From Centroberyx gerrardi (lineage: Eukaryota > Chordata > Actinopteri > Beryciformes > Berycidae): a stretch of DNA of 64,000 nt. A model generated the notes under the pieces. The model did no database searches. It saw only the letters and a program-made list of their open reading frames with translations, and was not told the origin of the DNA. Below are positions 27,517-41,210 of this stretch, in pieces. Made by a program: the position numbers and the translations under genes. The stretch covers positions 13,066,475-13,130,474 of the forward strand of contig NC_136005.1 in the NCBI RefSeq assembly GCF_048128805.1, in the 5' to 3' direction. The number at the start of each line of letters is the position of its first letter. The stretch's first letter is position 1.

Positions 27517-30500
27517 TGTATGAGTGTGGTGATGAGTAGCTTTGCTTTTGTCGCTACACAACACTTTAGAATACGTCATCCCAGTCTTGGTCAACACATT
27601 CCCAAGTGGCAGGTAAAGCTGGTGAAACATTCCTTGTTGATACATGAGGAACATTTCACCAGCCTGTGACTCCACCGATTTCTTCACCTATAGACAGTGA
27701 CTACATTAAGTAATATGGGTGTAGGCTTTTTCTTCCCTGTAGCAAAATTACACACAGTGACTATAGACCTTATTCACCGAAGTGATGCATTGGTTCTGAT
27801 TAAAAACTTTGGCTTGTAGTGGCATAGCAATGTGTTATCAGTACATTCATGTGATTTGAGCCTCCAGCTGGATCTTGTGAGGAGAAGATGTACCACTACA
27901 GCGTAGCCTATCACGTTTGTAACAGGATACTTAACAGTGGGCACCATATTCTGTCTTCGTGCGGCGAGCCATTTGTCTTGTTCACAGTCTGTCTTGTGTC
28001 GTGACGACTCATAGGACACTAGTGGTACTGTACTGTACTCCCAAATCCCAGATTCTGCCTGTCAACCACTTACTGCACAGTCTAATCCAAATGGTGTAAA
28101 CTCGACACCCCCACAAAGTGGACTTGATAATTGCTGCCTTTTACGGCGGCAGAGCCGGTCTGCTCACACTGAAAGGCCCGCAATAGGACTCACCCTGGAA
28201 CTGGGCTGAATGTGCTAAATAAGCTAATAAAATCCACCCACAGGACACAAGCCGGGCACGATAAGAACCTTTATAGCTGTGAAACTTGGCAGAGCTGGGA
28301 GGGTGTTAACTCTATTTATTTGTTTATTTGTTTGTTTGACAGCCTAAGGCATAGTACCAGAGGGATTGGTGGTCCGGTAAAAGGTTAGATGTCACACTAT
28401 GGACTGTATAAACTAGAACAAGTCAGAGAGAGACAGAGTGGAGAGAGAGAGAGAGAGAGATTGAAGAAAATAGGAGAAGAGAGAAAGGGAGAGAGAGAGA
28501 CTCAGGGCAGGAAAGTGTGGGTGGGTGGGTAGGTGGTTTTGGCTCTGCAGAATGGACTTCTCGTGTTTTACTCACTTCTGGTAAAACAAAGCTACGCCTT
28601 TTGAAATGGCTTTGCCCATTCACTGAATACTATCAGTTGTAAAAATTTGCTCTTGGAGGTCAGTGAGCGTAGAAGGGACACCGTATCAGTTTAAGAGAAG
28701 CAGGTTATTGTGTGTGCACCAGTAGTGCTGGCACTTTTGCACAGAAAGAAAACAGATAGAAGATAATAGCGGTGAATGTGTGTGTGTGTACAGTACACAG
28801 TGATGAATACCAGATGCTGGCATTTCCTTTGTTGGTGCAAGCAAGTTCAGAACTTGCCAAATCGCCCTGCTCTCCTCCCACATGGTTGAATACTTCCACA
28901 CACACACCCACGCACGCTCCAGAATCCTGCCCACTAATCCTCCTCCATCCTGGGCTTAATGGTAGCCGGAGCTCCAGGCTAATTCAATCTTGGCTGGTAC
29001 TCCTCTGTTTTATATCTCTCTTGTTGTCTCCCTCCTCTCCACTCTTGGTCCTTGCACTTGCACTCTTGCTTAATTTGTTTTTTTCTCTATCTCTCCTTCT
29101 CCCATTACCCCCCTCCACCCCCCCACCCCTCCCCCCCTCCCCCAGGAGCAGAAAGCACTCTGTCTTGACCCCCCCACCCCCCCACCCCTCTTCTCTTTTC
29201 TCTTCTTTCCATTCTCACTCATCCTGTAATTTTCTTTGCGTCAAAGTATCTGCTCTTGACTCCTTCGCCCTGCAGTCCGCGTGCAGTAATCTAATCATTG
29301 ATATCGCAGGTCATTACGGGTCACATGATCCTGCTGCCAGGTCGTGCAGGGAGTTGATCTCATCTGTGACGTCAGCCCAGAGGACTGCGCAGCGGCCTTC
29401 TCCCTATCACATGCTTAAAATAGCCCTCCGTCCTCACTGACGACGTCATTCATCCCCGTCTCCCTGTAGCTCTGCCGCCCCCTTCCCGCTCTCTCTAACT
29501 CTCTCCCCCTCGCTATCTTGCTCTCTCTCTCTCCTCCCCTCGCTTTCCCTCCCCCTCTCTCTCTTTTTCCACCCCCTCCTCCTCTAACTTTCCAGGCTTT
29601 GCCAGCCTCCCCCCTCCTCTGTTTCTTTCGCTCTCTCTCACTCTCTCTCGTTCTGTTTGTGTTTCCTGATAACAGCAGTAAATCCATAGAAGAGAGTTCA
29701 TTGTCCATTAGCCGACCGGTCTCAGCTGAAATTCACTGGATATTCCCTAACAGTTTCAGTCAGGAAACGTCCATCCAGGGTTTCTACTGAACAATCACAA
29801 TAATAATATGCAAATGAAGCCGGCCTTCCCCAGCACCTCCACTTCCCCTGCCGTTGAAAAATTCAGGCGTTCACAAGCATCATTGCTGAAAATCAATGAG
29901 ATGCCACCGTCATTTCGGAGAAGAGACTGAAACCAGAATACCATCAATGATATCTAGTTAAATATTTACTGCGTATGGGTGGAATAACATGAACCAAAAG
30001 TGAGTCACAGAGGGAAGGCTGCGTTGACCCTCTGTATCTATATAACTAATGATCAAAGGCGAGGCTTGAATTCAAAGTCTATCCAGGAGCAAGACAGCGT
30101 TTGATCTGCCTTGACAGCTCAGCCACCCACGGCCGGGTAGCCGAGCGCTCTTCAACATGCATGTGGAATTAACTCCTGCAGTCCAAAACGTGGGCAAAAC
30201 AGAAACTGCTAGTGGGTTTATTCACCTGGGCCTTATCTTCAACTGTAAACAAGACGGGTGGCAAAACCAGGAAGTGCTCTCCAGAACTGTGATGACTATT
30301 ACTGTTGAGAATTGTGTTCAAAAATCTAAATTCACGTATCAATAAAAATGACAAATACAAATCATGTTTGTATCTCTAATCACTCATGGCTCATGATCAG
30401 ATATGTTTTTTTGCTGCTATTGTTTTCTTGTTTCCTTATGAATGCAAGCCAATAAGCGCACCACACATTACTCCCACATATTTAAAGCTCACAAACTGTT

Positions 30501-30837
30501 TCTGTTGATGTAACTATATTTAACAGCTATATAATGGAATAATATAAAAAGTATCAAAATATTACGCCTAATTACAGAAACACTATTACTAATAGTCTCT
30601 TGGAGAAGGATTGCCTAAAGGAAATAAAAGATAGACTAAAGAGAGACTAAATGAGCATTTAATTAATTGCTTTTATTCACACTCCCTTCTACACTGGTTG
30701 ACTGACTGTTCAATGCAATGTTATAACTTTGCCTTAAAAATAGCACTTCAAGAACCTGAATAATCAAAGCAGCAGGCAGAACTCATCAGCCATCTCTTTT
30801 TATTTGTTTGTTTTATTTATCTTATCCTGTATTTCTT
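27215..30837. other. Intergenic; candidate regulatory segment at 29.27-29.48 kb
   Basis: Holds (GT)n at 27479-27515, a GA tract at about 28440-28500, and pyrimidine-rich DNA at 29030-29220 and 29490-29660 that yields a false 222-residue frame. Between these CT-rich blocks lies a complex, CpG-containing segment with CRE motifs, listed separately. No gene recognised. Confidence 0.6.
29367..29448. promoter_or_regulatory. CRE pair with NRF1-like and TATA/MEF2-like motifs
   Basis: Perfect CRE TGACGTCA at 29367-29374, a CTGCGCAGC NRF1-like site at 29385-29393, an A/T core TTAAAATAG at about 29415-29423, and a second composite CRE (TGACGACGTCA) at about 29438-29448. The order CRE - A/T core - CRE over 80 bp resembles an inducible promoter or enhancer. 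No downstream exon could be identified. Confidence 0.35.
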
Positions 30838-30936
30838 ATTGAATGTCTATATACCTTGCGTAAAGCACTTTGAATGGCCTTTGTATACGAAATGTGCTGC
30901 ATAAATAAACTTGCCTTGCCCTGCCTTGCCTAATAC
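30838..30936 (+). repeat. LINE (L2-like) 3' tail
   Basis: Reads GTAAAGCACTTTGAATGGCC, then a TGTGCTGCATAAATAAAC stretch, then (TTGCC)n-type repeats. This is the typical end of fish L2/CR1-like LINEs with a short tandem tail. Only the tail is left. Confidence 0.7.
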
Positions 30937-33900
30937 TTGTCTGGCTCCAGTCGTTTCTCCATTTCCCCATCCTGTCTCTCACTGTGATGTCGGTCTAAAT
31001 GTTCATCAACATGCCTGAAGCCCTGAAGTATAAACCAGATGATAACTAACTTTGCCTTGCTCACACAAGCTTGGCCTTGGCTATGTTTAGTCATGTCTAT
31101 TATTTCTGTTCAATGTTACTTGATACAGCCAGTCGGCCAACTATGAGTTCACAGTTAATTAGTCAGTTGTGTCTATTTATACTATACCAGCTGACCTATC
31201 TGGTGTTTACTGCTTGTTAAGGATGTGTTTATCAAGCATTGCTAATATTTACTGCACAAACCCAAAATTGTGGATTTAAGTCTTTTGAAAAATGTATAAG
31301 ATCAATAGGAGTACTAGATTATTGTGTTGGATGTGATGCGCCTGATTCAGAAACTGTTTAAATGAATTAATTTTAGATGATAAAAGTACTGGAGGAAGTG
31401 TGTTACTGGTATATATACTGTGTCATCATAAACAGAAAAAATGTTTGGTTAGGCGATATAATCGGGTTTAGAAAAATTGTATGTGTTATTTTTGACCCAA
31501 GCTCTCTACTGATCTTTGCGAATCTGCAGTTTTTGTCATGTATTACAGTTCATGTATCCAAAGATTTTCACATATTTCTGAGATTTTCTGATTAAAGTTG
31601 GAAAAGTATTCAAGTCTGTCTCAGCACAAATATGAAGGTGGTCAGTATGGTTATCTCTTGGGCCTTAGGGTATTTTTTGTTGTTGTTCTGTTTTTTGACG
31701 AATAAGATAATTCACCAGTTGTTGGCTCTTAGGCATGAGAGAACACATTGAGTGGTTTGCTTCACATCAGCCACAGGCGATGCACCTCCAACTGACAAAT
31801 CTGACAACCTGACAAATCCCTGACAAATCACTTTCATTGTTTATGTGCTTCACCATGATGTGATGTGTGTCAGCAATAATCAAAACAATTGCGATTGTGT
31901 GTTCTATATTGTTGGCAGACAGTGGACTAATTTAGACCAACTCAGTATTTAGTTGGTTAGTTATCATGCAGCTCCGCCACAATATGTTATGGTTTCAGCC
32001 ATGTTTGTTATTTAGATTTCTGGGTATTTATGACAATTCTGTATATCAGTTTCGCTCAATCAGTAGTTAATTTCTCAAAATAATTTAGTTTAGTGAGGTG
32101 TGTGTGTGTGTGGAGGGGCTTTGTCAAAGTAAGTGTCACATTTTAAGATGGTGGATATCTCATTTTGTCATTAAATGTTTCACACTTTTAAAATATGTTT
32201 GCTCATGTCTGACATAAATTATTTTAGATGATACACTTCGTCAAGGGACAAAGTATTAAGTTCAAGCTTGCTGAATCCTTGCAGTATCTTAATAAGCTAC
32301 ATGAGCTGATTAAACTTGATGACCATGAATAGTTTCTGTATGTAGAGGTGCCGCTATACTGGAATCCATCTATCTGACCTTTTCAGAGCCTTCGAAAAGT
32401 GCTTTGGGCTTCTATTTGGAGTCATGGAACAACCCCACCTCCCGAGCCTCCACGTGTGGCAGCAGTCAGCGGCTGCATTCAGAGGATGACTGGCCACGGC
32501 TGAGCTCACGCAAAACACACGCACACACAGATACAGTAGACGGACACATGCAGTCGAGCGTTACGACAGGCAGCAGAGCGGAGTCATCTGCAGTTGACAT
32601 GGGCTTGACGTTACGACACGACAGTCAGAAGCAGTTGCGGAGGGGCTGGAAGTGAAATGGAACAAAGTCGAGCTTTTGGACCTCTGCTGTGTAAATGAGC
32701 CTGTGACTCAAGCTGCTGTAATGCTAACAGTGGACATTTGATTTGCCGTCACCGTCATCATCATCCCGACCCGGTTACTGTGAGGCAGGAAAATCCAAGG
32801 TGGGCTGAGAGAGAGGGAGAGATACAGGGATTAGGAGGGAGACAGTGAAGGATGGGGTGGTGGAGGAAGGGGGGGTGGGGGGGTGGAGGGGCATTTATGA
32901 GGGTATGATAGACAGAGGAATCCAGGCTGGGGGTCAGAGGGAATCCTCATGGGCATTCCCTCAGTCTGTATTCTGAAGGACAACAGAAAGTATGCAGTGT
33001 ATTGTCTATGGTATTCCAAATTTAGATATCCACCTTTGGAAACAAAACACTCCTGTGGACACGTCCTGGGTTCAAATCTGGCCCAGGACCTTTATCACAT
33101 GTCATCCTCCTCTCTCTTTCCCAATGTTTCCTGTCTCTCCACTTTCACCTATCAAATAAAGGCAAAAATGCCCGAAAAATAATGCATTTAGTTTATATTT
33201 ATAAGGTAATAGATTTAGTTTATATTTATAAGGTAGAATAGATTTAAGTCCTTGGTTGACAAAACAATAACACAAACTGGATCCTCTAAATTCTGGAGGT
33301 ACTAAATTATGAACTTCATTGATTTCTTTCCAAAACAGACACAAAACATTTTGGAATAGAACTCTTCATGTTCTTCCATATAAACACAAAGGAGTCCTGC
33401 AGACTTACTCATACTGTTTATATACATGGATCTATTCCACAAACAGTCCATTACTCTTTGCCCATTATTAGCTTTTTTATTGGCCTCTACCCCACCCAAG
33501 TGTTGTTGAGGGTCACTAGCATGGAGCCTCAGCACTGGAATCCAGGCCCTGTCAGAGCTGGTCCAAGCGTGTTAAGGGAGTTATGCCTGCCCGCCTTGGG
33601 TGTCCTAGGTGGAAACTAGCTAGATGGCATATTTTCCTAGTGCTTCAGCGGAGAGGCATGTGACTAGGAAACCACGATGAGTACTCCGTCACTCTGGGGA
33701 GAGGAGAGAGCGACAACCAGCGCTAAGGGACCGGCTGGAAAGGTGAAGGTTAAAGGAGGAATACTGGTGTCATTTAGAGTTAGGGCCCCTTTGCATCTGT
33801 TAACATCTACTTTACATTTTCCCAAACAATATACTGTAGCAATGCATTCATGAAATTAGATTTACACCCTAAATAAATACACATGGGTGTGACAATAAAG

Positions 33901-35494
33901 TTTGTTTGTTTTTGAGGGATTATTTCCTGATTGACAGTAAGCAAAGCATTATGTAATGCACGCACTGACATGAAAACACTTTGACAAAACCAAATTCAGG
34001 CTTTGTTTACTGTGATGGAGTATTAAAAAAACACATTATTCTTTAACGTTAACTTGTTCACTGTGTCCTATTCAACATCACATGCATATTATACAACAGA
34101 GCGACCTCCTTTACAGAAATGCGTTTTACCACTGGAAAAATATCATCACTGTGCATCCCAGAAGGAAGTAAACTCATTTTTGGTTTATGAAAGCCAAAAA
34201 TGGCAGATTAAATCTTATAATTTCATCTGTTTTCTGGAAATGTTACATCATCGTTGTGATTCAAGAAATTCTGAGGCAGTTGGAAAGTTTCAAAACAGCA
34301 CAGGTGGCAGAACAGATACGATGACACGAATGTTTCAACACAGCACAAGAGGAAGGAAAGACAGCCTTGAGGTGTTCCTCTGGTATCACTTACGCTCTGC
34401 CTCAATTCCTCTTTTGGCATATTGTGTGTGTGTGTGTGTGTGTGTGTATACATAGACTTACAACAGGATTCTCATCTGGACTAACCATGCTATTAAAAGG
34501 GCAACAAATAACAGACTGCACCAACGTGATGTATGTGTGTCTGCGTTTATGTTAACGTGTATGGTCATGTCTGTCCCCAACATGACGTGTGTGTCTATGT
34601 GTGTGTGTGTGTGTGTGTGTGTATGCTCGTATGCTCTCACGTGCGTAAGCAGTTCCAGCTGATGTTGTGGAAACAGAGGGCAGAGCAGTTTATTCTGGAT
34701 AAAGAGGGTCTAGAGGAAAACTTGTGTGAAGGAGTGTGCCGAGTCCCAGGAGGCAGGAAAACACACCCTCCGTCTGCTGATGTGCGGATCACATGGGACT
34801 GACTGATCTGAACAGAGGAGGAGAAGAGGAAAGAGCGTGAGATCTCTGGGACAGGAAAGTTCGATCATCCAGCAGATGACTAACCCGCAAAAGGACAGTG
34901 GAGCAATCGGGCGTCATCTGCCAAAGGCATCAGTGTTTGGCCCCTTGTTTGGGAAGAGTCAAGTGAGAGTCTGCGCCAGGATTAACGGCATTCTGCTGGT
35001 ACTGCTGTTAGCTTTGGTTCACAGCTGTCAGGTCAGGTTGCCCCCCCCCCACCCCCCCACTCCCGCCCCTCCATAGGGGCTGTGGAGGGTATCATGGCTT
35101 CATGGAGCGAGGCTAACATGAACTGGTACTAAGGTGCTAAGTGAACCTGCTGTTTGCGATGGTGATAAATCACAGTGTGACGAAAAGGCCACTATATCAT
35201 ATAGACCAAAATATGAGACTGTTTGCTCATCTTTACCATAGCAAAGCTACCATGCATATTCCCAAATTTAATAACAGTTGGACGGTGATGAGGCAGCTCA
35301 GCGGACTTTCCTCGTGCTATTTTCTGTGTTGCTGGTAATTTAGTTAGCGATGGGAAAAGTATGAGAAATATAAAGCCAGCTAGAAGTGAGCCTCTTCATC
35401 AGTCTCATGACTAAACATAGACACATGCATACTGTCAGTGGGGGCATGAAAGGGCAAGCTGCTTACCTCTCATCACACTTCCATGAACAGCACG

Positions 35495-35529
<35 letters not shown>

Positions 35530-38257
35530 CCTGTGTGGCCTGACCTCACCATGACGCTCCTTCTGAGATCCTTTTTCCAGCTGCACCATCCTTGTCCCAA
35601 GAAACATAGTCATGCACACAGACACACGCTCACTGACACACACAAACACACACAAGCTTACACACACACACAGTACACAAAGGTTCAGTCCCACCCTACT
35701 GATGCACTCCTCTCACCCCTCTAGTATGTGACACCTCTCGCTGGAATGCCAAACAGCCACAAAACCCATTGTCAGCAGCTCGAGGGAAAGACGGGGATAT
35801 TTTACACATCTGTCCCAGCCAAGCTCAGCCTAATGTCACGCTTACATTCTCTCACACAAACATGCACACACACACCCACACCCACATACCCTTCACCCAC
35901 TTACTTTACGCAATCTCGCTTAAACGGAAGATGACTGTTATTCTACTGGCATTGCTTTCTGTTTACAGCAATTCTCTGTTTTCCTTTAAACATGTTTAAT
36001 TGATTGAAAAAAAATGTATTTCTGGTAAATACGTGCACAATACTATTCAGACCTGTAAAAGGAGCTTTGAAGTTACAAATACAAAGAAAGTGTGGATGTT
36101 TTTGTGTTGTCATGTGTGAGTGAATGAAGCTCATCAAAGGACTGCAAAACAGCAAACAATTCTCCTGGAGGACAGAATCAGGATATGGAATAATTCCAAG
36201 TTAAATTCATGCAAACCTGCAGTATGTTCTCGACGCTTATGTAAATGTGCCCCACCTGGGCTCCTTCTAGGAAGTGGTAGAGCAGCTTTGAACAGGACAG
36301 AACAAAGAGACCAGTGTGTCTTTACTGTAAGGCTGGGCTGGCCCGGGTTCACAAGACTTACCACAAACAACAACAGATTCATCTTTCAATGCCGCATAAA
36401 CTTATCTATCACTGTTAGATACACACAAACTGTCAGAATTTTTTTTTTTTCCTGGTGATTTTGGTGTAGGGATAGTGGAGGAGGTGGATATACCACACCA
36501 TCCATATATATATATATATATATATGTCCACAGCAATTAGACGTATAGGTAAGTATAGTCTATTATACTCTTTATACCTACACACCCTTGAATACACTAC
36601 TTATTTCTGTGTGAATGCGCGCACACATACATACATACACACACACGCACGCGCACACAAAACATAAGGGCAGAAAAGCACTCTTTCCCTCTCCCACAAA
36701 AACACTCAGTGGAATGATTACCTGCCTTGCCACTCAGGGGCCATTTGCTGTTACCACAAAGCTGATTATCTCACCCCTACAGGAGGCTGTGTTTGCGGCT
36801 TTGCGATTTTCTCCGAAATGCCCACACGGCTATTTGTAGAAATGTTACCTAGCTGGCACAGGCTGCAATGTGTTTGTGTGTCTGTGTGTGTTTATGCATG
36901 CGGTATGTTTGTGTCTGGGTGCGCGTATGTGTGTGTAAAGTGTGCATTAGGCGGGTGGGTGGGTGTTTGTGTGGAATGGGAGGCTGTAAGAATGGAGGGA
37001 TGGATGACACAAACAGGGCAGCGTGGTAGGAGGCTGGTGTCAGGGCCCTACTCCCACTACCAGGCTGGATGCAGTATCTGACAGCTGACTGAGAGTCTGC
37101 AGGCCCCCTCTTTACACAGTCCCACCAAAAGGTCAGCACTTCAATCAGCTCGGCTCTCTGGATGCCTCTCTTTCTCTCCCACCGCAGCAGAAGCCTCAGT
37201 TCGCCCCCTTGATGCACACTTAGCCGTGCTTGACCGGACCGCGCAGGTGGAAACGCAGTCTTCGCGCACAAGAAAACAACCCAAAAACGCTGCTGGGACA
37301 GTGTGATTGTGTGTGTGTGTGCTGTAGATCTGTAGCATGTGATGTCTACATGTGATGTATACTCAGGCTCTGTATATGCTACTTCCCTGGCAGATGATTA
37401 TGCATGCTGGATGATATGTGTAATTTTGGTGCACTTTGCTGTGTGGAAAATTGCCATCCTCAAAGTCATATTTGGCTCATCTCATGAACCTTTTAAATTT
37501 TCCAGGACCTTTAATTTTCTCTCAATCCCTTCTCAGGTCTCTAATTTACCTTCACACACCAGGCACTCTCAATATCCTGTACGACCTGCCGCACGCAAAA
37601 CACTTTCTCTGCTGCTACTCAAAATTAACACTTCAAATATATTATTTTACATGATAGGACTGGGAAGGTTACTTTCTCTATCGGATTACTTCAACTCATA
37701 AACACTATCTGATTGCTTTCAGTTGTTTCTGGATTACTTCACCTCCAAAATATTGAGTAGGACACAAGATGATGTTGCATACTCAGAGAATTTATTCTAA
37801 TTGTTAGACACTGTATTTTAAATATTATCATCTGTAACAATGATTACGTGTTATTTGAAGTTGTATAATGATCTAATTGATAATTCTGCCTATGATTAAA
37901 ATGTAACCAAAATGTTTTTCCCGTTTGTGAGCAATCAAACATGTAATTTCTTTCTTTTTTTTTAAATTGTAAAGTATGCGTAATCTGATTTTTTAGCCAC
38001 TGTCACTGTCACATTTTTTAAAATCAGATTAATCTGATGACGTGTCATCTGTCACTCCCCCGTTCTTTGCATAACTGCCTTATTATTCACCTATTACACT
38101 GCTTTTATTTTCCATAATCGTGTCTGTGAAATTAACAGGTTTCCCGTTGCTGTGAACGGCTTGAATTATCATTAACATGAGGAGCGAAATGTCAATGGGG
38201 TGTGAAGAGCGTCCCATGATTTCATGGTCTGAAACCAGAGGCTAAAAAGTGCATTGA
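30937..38257. other. Intergenic, repeats only
   Basis: AT-rich sequence to about 32.3 kb, a G-rich purine stretch at 32850-32900, a SINE at about 33055-33185, (GT)n tracts at 34425-34449 and 35499-35528, a C-rich run at 35041-35073, (AT)n at 36506-36525, and AC tracts near 36630. No coding exon with supported splice sites and family identity was found. Confidence 0.6.
33055..33185 (+). mobile_element. tRNA-derived fish SINE
   Basis: Contains a B-box-like GGGTTCAAATCTGG, a CATGTCATCCTCCTCTCTCT segment, CCTGTCTCTCCACT, and the tail AATAAAGGCAAAAATGCCCG. This combination is characteristic of a SINE family widespread in spiny-rayed fishes. The A-box end is worn, so the left boundary is approximate. 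Confidence 0.7.
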
Positions 38258-39194
38258 TATAAAAGAGATGAAGAGGTTTTGTGACTGAGTATCCACTCAG
38301 AGCCACTCATCAGTGTTTTAAGTCTGATGAGGTTAGGAGAGAAGTCACTCCATATAGTTCTCTCTCACCATCCATACAAGCGATGACTAAGCCTGCATTC
38401 AAGACGGTCTGAAGGCAGTGCGTTCATACAGCATACAGAAAAATACGCCGATGGCTTATTAGATTCGTGTGTCACGTTTGAGTCTCTGCCAGCACATAAA
38501 GAAAATCTTGTGTCCTTATTCAGCCCATGGGCTTTGTGATTCAGTTTATTGCTCACTACTTCACTGTGAGCTCTTATTATAATGAAGGCTGCCTGAGGAC
38601 AAGCCCACAACTGTCCCCTGCTGACCCTCTCAAGGCGTAGGCCCACATCTATTTTTTGTCACAGCGCCACTAAAATTTTGAGCAGGCTTTCAAGCTGCAA
38701 CGGCATGGCTGCTTCGCTGACACCGAGGGAGGCTGCGCACTTGCTACAGCTTGTTTTAAGTATGGAACAAGCTGAAATCTCACTGGCCTCCATTTACAGA
38801 GCATGTCCTCGCAACATTGTCGAACTCTGGGTAATTTTGCCCCTGAGATCATCATAAATTATGATGATTCACATGTGCTGGTCAGAGGCCGTCGTTCAGT
38901 ATTCCCGCTATGATAGACTCAACAGATATAGCCCACTGAGTTCTCGCAAAGCTGGGAGCTGCTTTGTGTAAGAGCATCACTCAAAGATGACACCGCAGAC
39001 TGTCATAGCATGTATCATGTGTTGTGCCCTCTTGGGTGCAGACTGCAATCTTTTAATTACACGGCCATCCATGGTAGATAGATAGTGACTTATCTCAGAC
39101 CTCATCAGTCCTAAAACACCCAATGAGTGGCTCTTGAGTAAGAGCTCTTACTGAATACTCCTTTATCAATGTACAGCACTTCATCGCTTTTATA
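38258..39194. repeat. Large diverged inverted repeat
   Basis: The left arm (about 38258-38497) and right arm (about 38873-39194) are complementary with indels. Best core: left 38281-38346 against right 39085-39160, where reverse-complemented left GTGACTTCTCTCCTAACCTC matches right GTGACTTATCTCAGACCTC, followed by AAAACAC and GAGTGGCTCT in both. Outer anchor TATAAAAGAGATGAAG pairs with CTTCATCGCTTTTATA. Inner anchor CTCTGCCAGCACAT pairs with ATGTGCTGGTCAGAG. Loop is about 375 bp. No coding content, and no target duplication found. Confidence 0.65.
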
Positions 39195-41180
39195 CCGACA
39201 TACAGCTCTTCAACGCTCGGGTCAGACAGTTCGTTTATGAGGCAGATGACTCATTACGTGGTTGAGGTGCCTTGATATTTTAGAGATTCCAGAGTGCAAT
39301 GCTTGTTCTCTTGATGCGAACTGTTTCTTGAGGGAAAAGGTAACTCAGTGAGGGTATGACACACGTGATTTGGATTCAAAATAAATTACTGCCACTGACA
39401 AATGCCTAACAGAGTCCACCAGTCTTCAGCTGGACATGCTACAGAGGAGACAAGTCTATTAAAGTATCCTCTTCCCCAAAAATGATGGGATGGCCTGCGA
39501 TGGGCGCACTCCCTGCTTTAGCTACACGTGACAGACTGTAAAAGTGAGAGACCAGGGCAAGCACATGGAAAGCACATGGCGATTTTCTGCTCTGCCTTTC
39601 GATGAAGACGGGTGTTAAAGCGGGGAGGAGGAGAGGGAGTGGAATACAGCCTGGTTTCAACATCCCCAATCATAAATCTGGATTAAAGAAGAAGTAGTGG
39701 TTTTGACAAGACTGTTTCATCTCGCCTGTCTGGTGCGTTACTAACTCATGTGTCTCCAGGCCCTGAGGCTGACTGATGAGTGAGTAAGTGTGTGTATGGT
39801 GTGTGTATTGTGTGTATGAGTGTGTGTGTGTGTGTGCGCAGCTGGAAGGAGGAGGCAGAGATGAAAGAGGCAGACAGATAGGAAAGGAGAACAGAGAGCA
39901 GGATGTGAGTCCTTCAGAACTTTTTTTATTAATGGAAACAGACTTATATTTCAGTCTACCAATCCACACTGGCATGTCCTTCCTTATCACTGGAAACAGA
40001 TATTTCAACTTATTTGACAGTTATGAATCACATCTGTGCTCTGAATCATCTTAACAACCTATTGAAAGATGCTATTTTCTCTCTCAGCCCTGCAAAACAA
40101 TTCCATTAGTTTCCCCTTTATTTTAAAATGTCCCAGAGGAGAGGCGTTAAGCATTTTAGATCATGATAAGTAAGATGGCGGTGGGCTTTATGTTACATGA
40201 TTATCATTCCTACACTGAAATGCTTCTTAGATTTAGGCCATTTCTGAGTCGGCCACAAGTCTAGCGAGTGGGAATTTCTAGTGGCTAAAAGCTATAATAT
40301 TAATGAGGTGAGAAGCCGCACTTTAGTATGTAACAAGTCTCTAATAAAGCTTTTAAAACAATTAGATACCAGTTTCATCATGGACATCAGCATGGTTATG
40401 ACAGTGTTTACGTTTAAACACTGGTGAAAAGGGTGTCCGTCCGGCGTGTGCGCTCACACACACACACACACGCGCTTGTTAAAAGGCTCTGGAGAGTTTT
40501 GACATTCAAAATAAACCGGTTGTGGTTTCAGCTCTGAAAGCCTCGAGTCGGCACGTGGACGATGTCAACGCCTCCTGGAGCAGGTCTGAGCTGAACCCTA
40601 TGGTTATGAAACAAGAGAAAGGCCCAGTTTTCCACAGGATGGGCAGTGAAGAATGACTTTTCCTGGCATTGCAACAGAAGCCTGAGGTCATAACAAACAT
40701 ACACTGCAAACACTTTTTAAGCACATCAAGGCAGTGATTGAGGGTTTCAAACAAGCCAACAGGCAACCCTGTACCCACATGTATAACAGCAAAAGTGACT
40801 AATACACAACCTCTGATCAGTTCTGATAGCGTTAACATACTTCAAAGACAGGAAGTTTCATAAATGAACTCATATTGAAAGAAACCACATCCAGTAGCGG
40901 TTATGCAACAAATACAGTGATAATGCCAATTCCTTCTCTGAAATAGTGGTTTGATGATAAGCAGACTCAAAATCTGATTATTGGAAATGCTTTGTTGCAA
41001 TATACAGTATATAGCAGAGACATCTGCTGCCACCAAGTGGCAGAAAGGAGAATTACTACATAGCAGACAAACTTGCCCAGTACACTCTGTTTATAGTCAA
41101 GTAGCCTTTTCCCACACAATATGGGCTCAATCACATCTAATTAATTGCAGAGAGAGAGCAGGGTAAAAAAACAACAAAAA
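39195..41180. other. Intergenic between inverted repeat and atp5f1d 3' end
   Basis: Mixed unique sequence with GT tracts near 39790-39838 and AC near 40455-40470. No gene recognised. Confidence 0.6.
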
Positions 41181-41204
41181 AAACTCAAGGTAATTCCAAA
41201 TAAA

Positions 41205-41210
41205 TTTATT
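41205..41210 (-). terminator. atp5f1d: Poly(A) signal of atp5f1d
   Basis: AATAAA on the minus strand about 490 bp past the stop, so the 3'UTR is about 41190-41701. It sits in a small palindromic AT-rich stretch that also reads AATAAA on the plus strand. Confidence 0.55.

Noticed and set aside
28772..29440. 222-codon plus-strand frame
   Set aside because: Pyrimidine-rich low-complexity DNA gives Leu/Pro/Ser strings; no recognised domain.
36506..36525. TATA-rich promoter
   Set aside because: Pure (AT)n microsatellite with no exon nearby.
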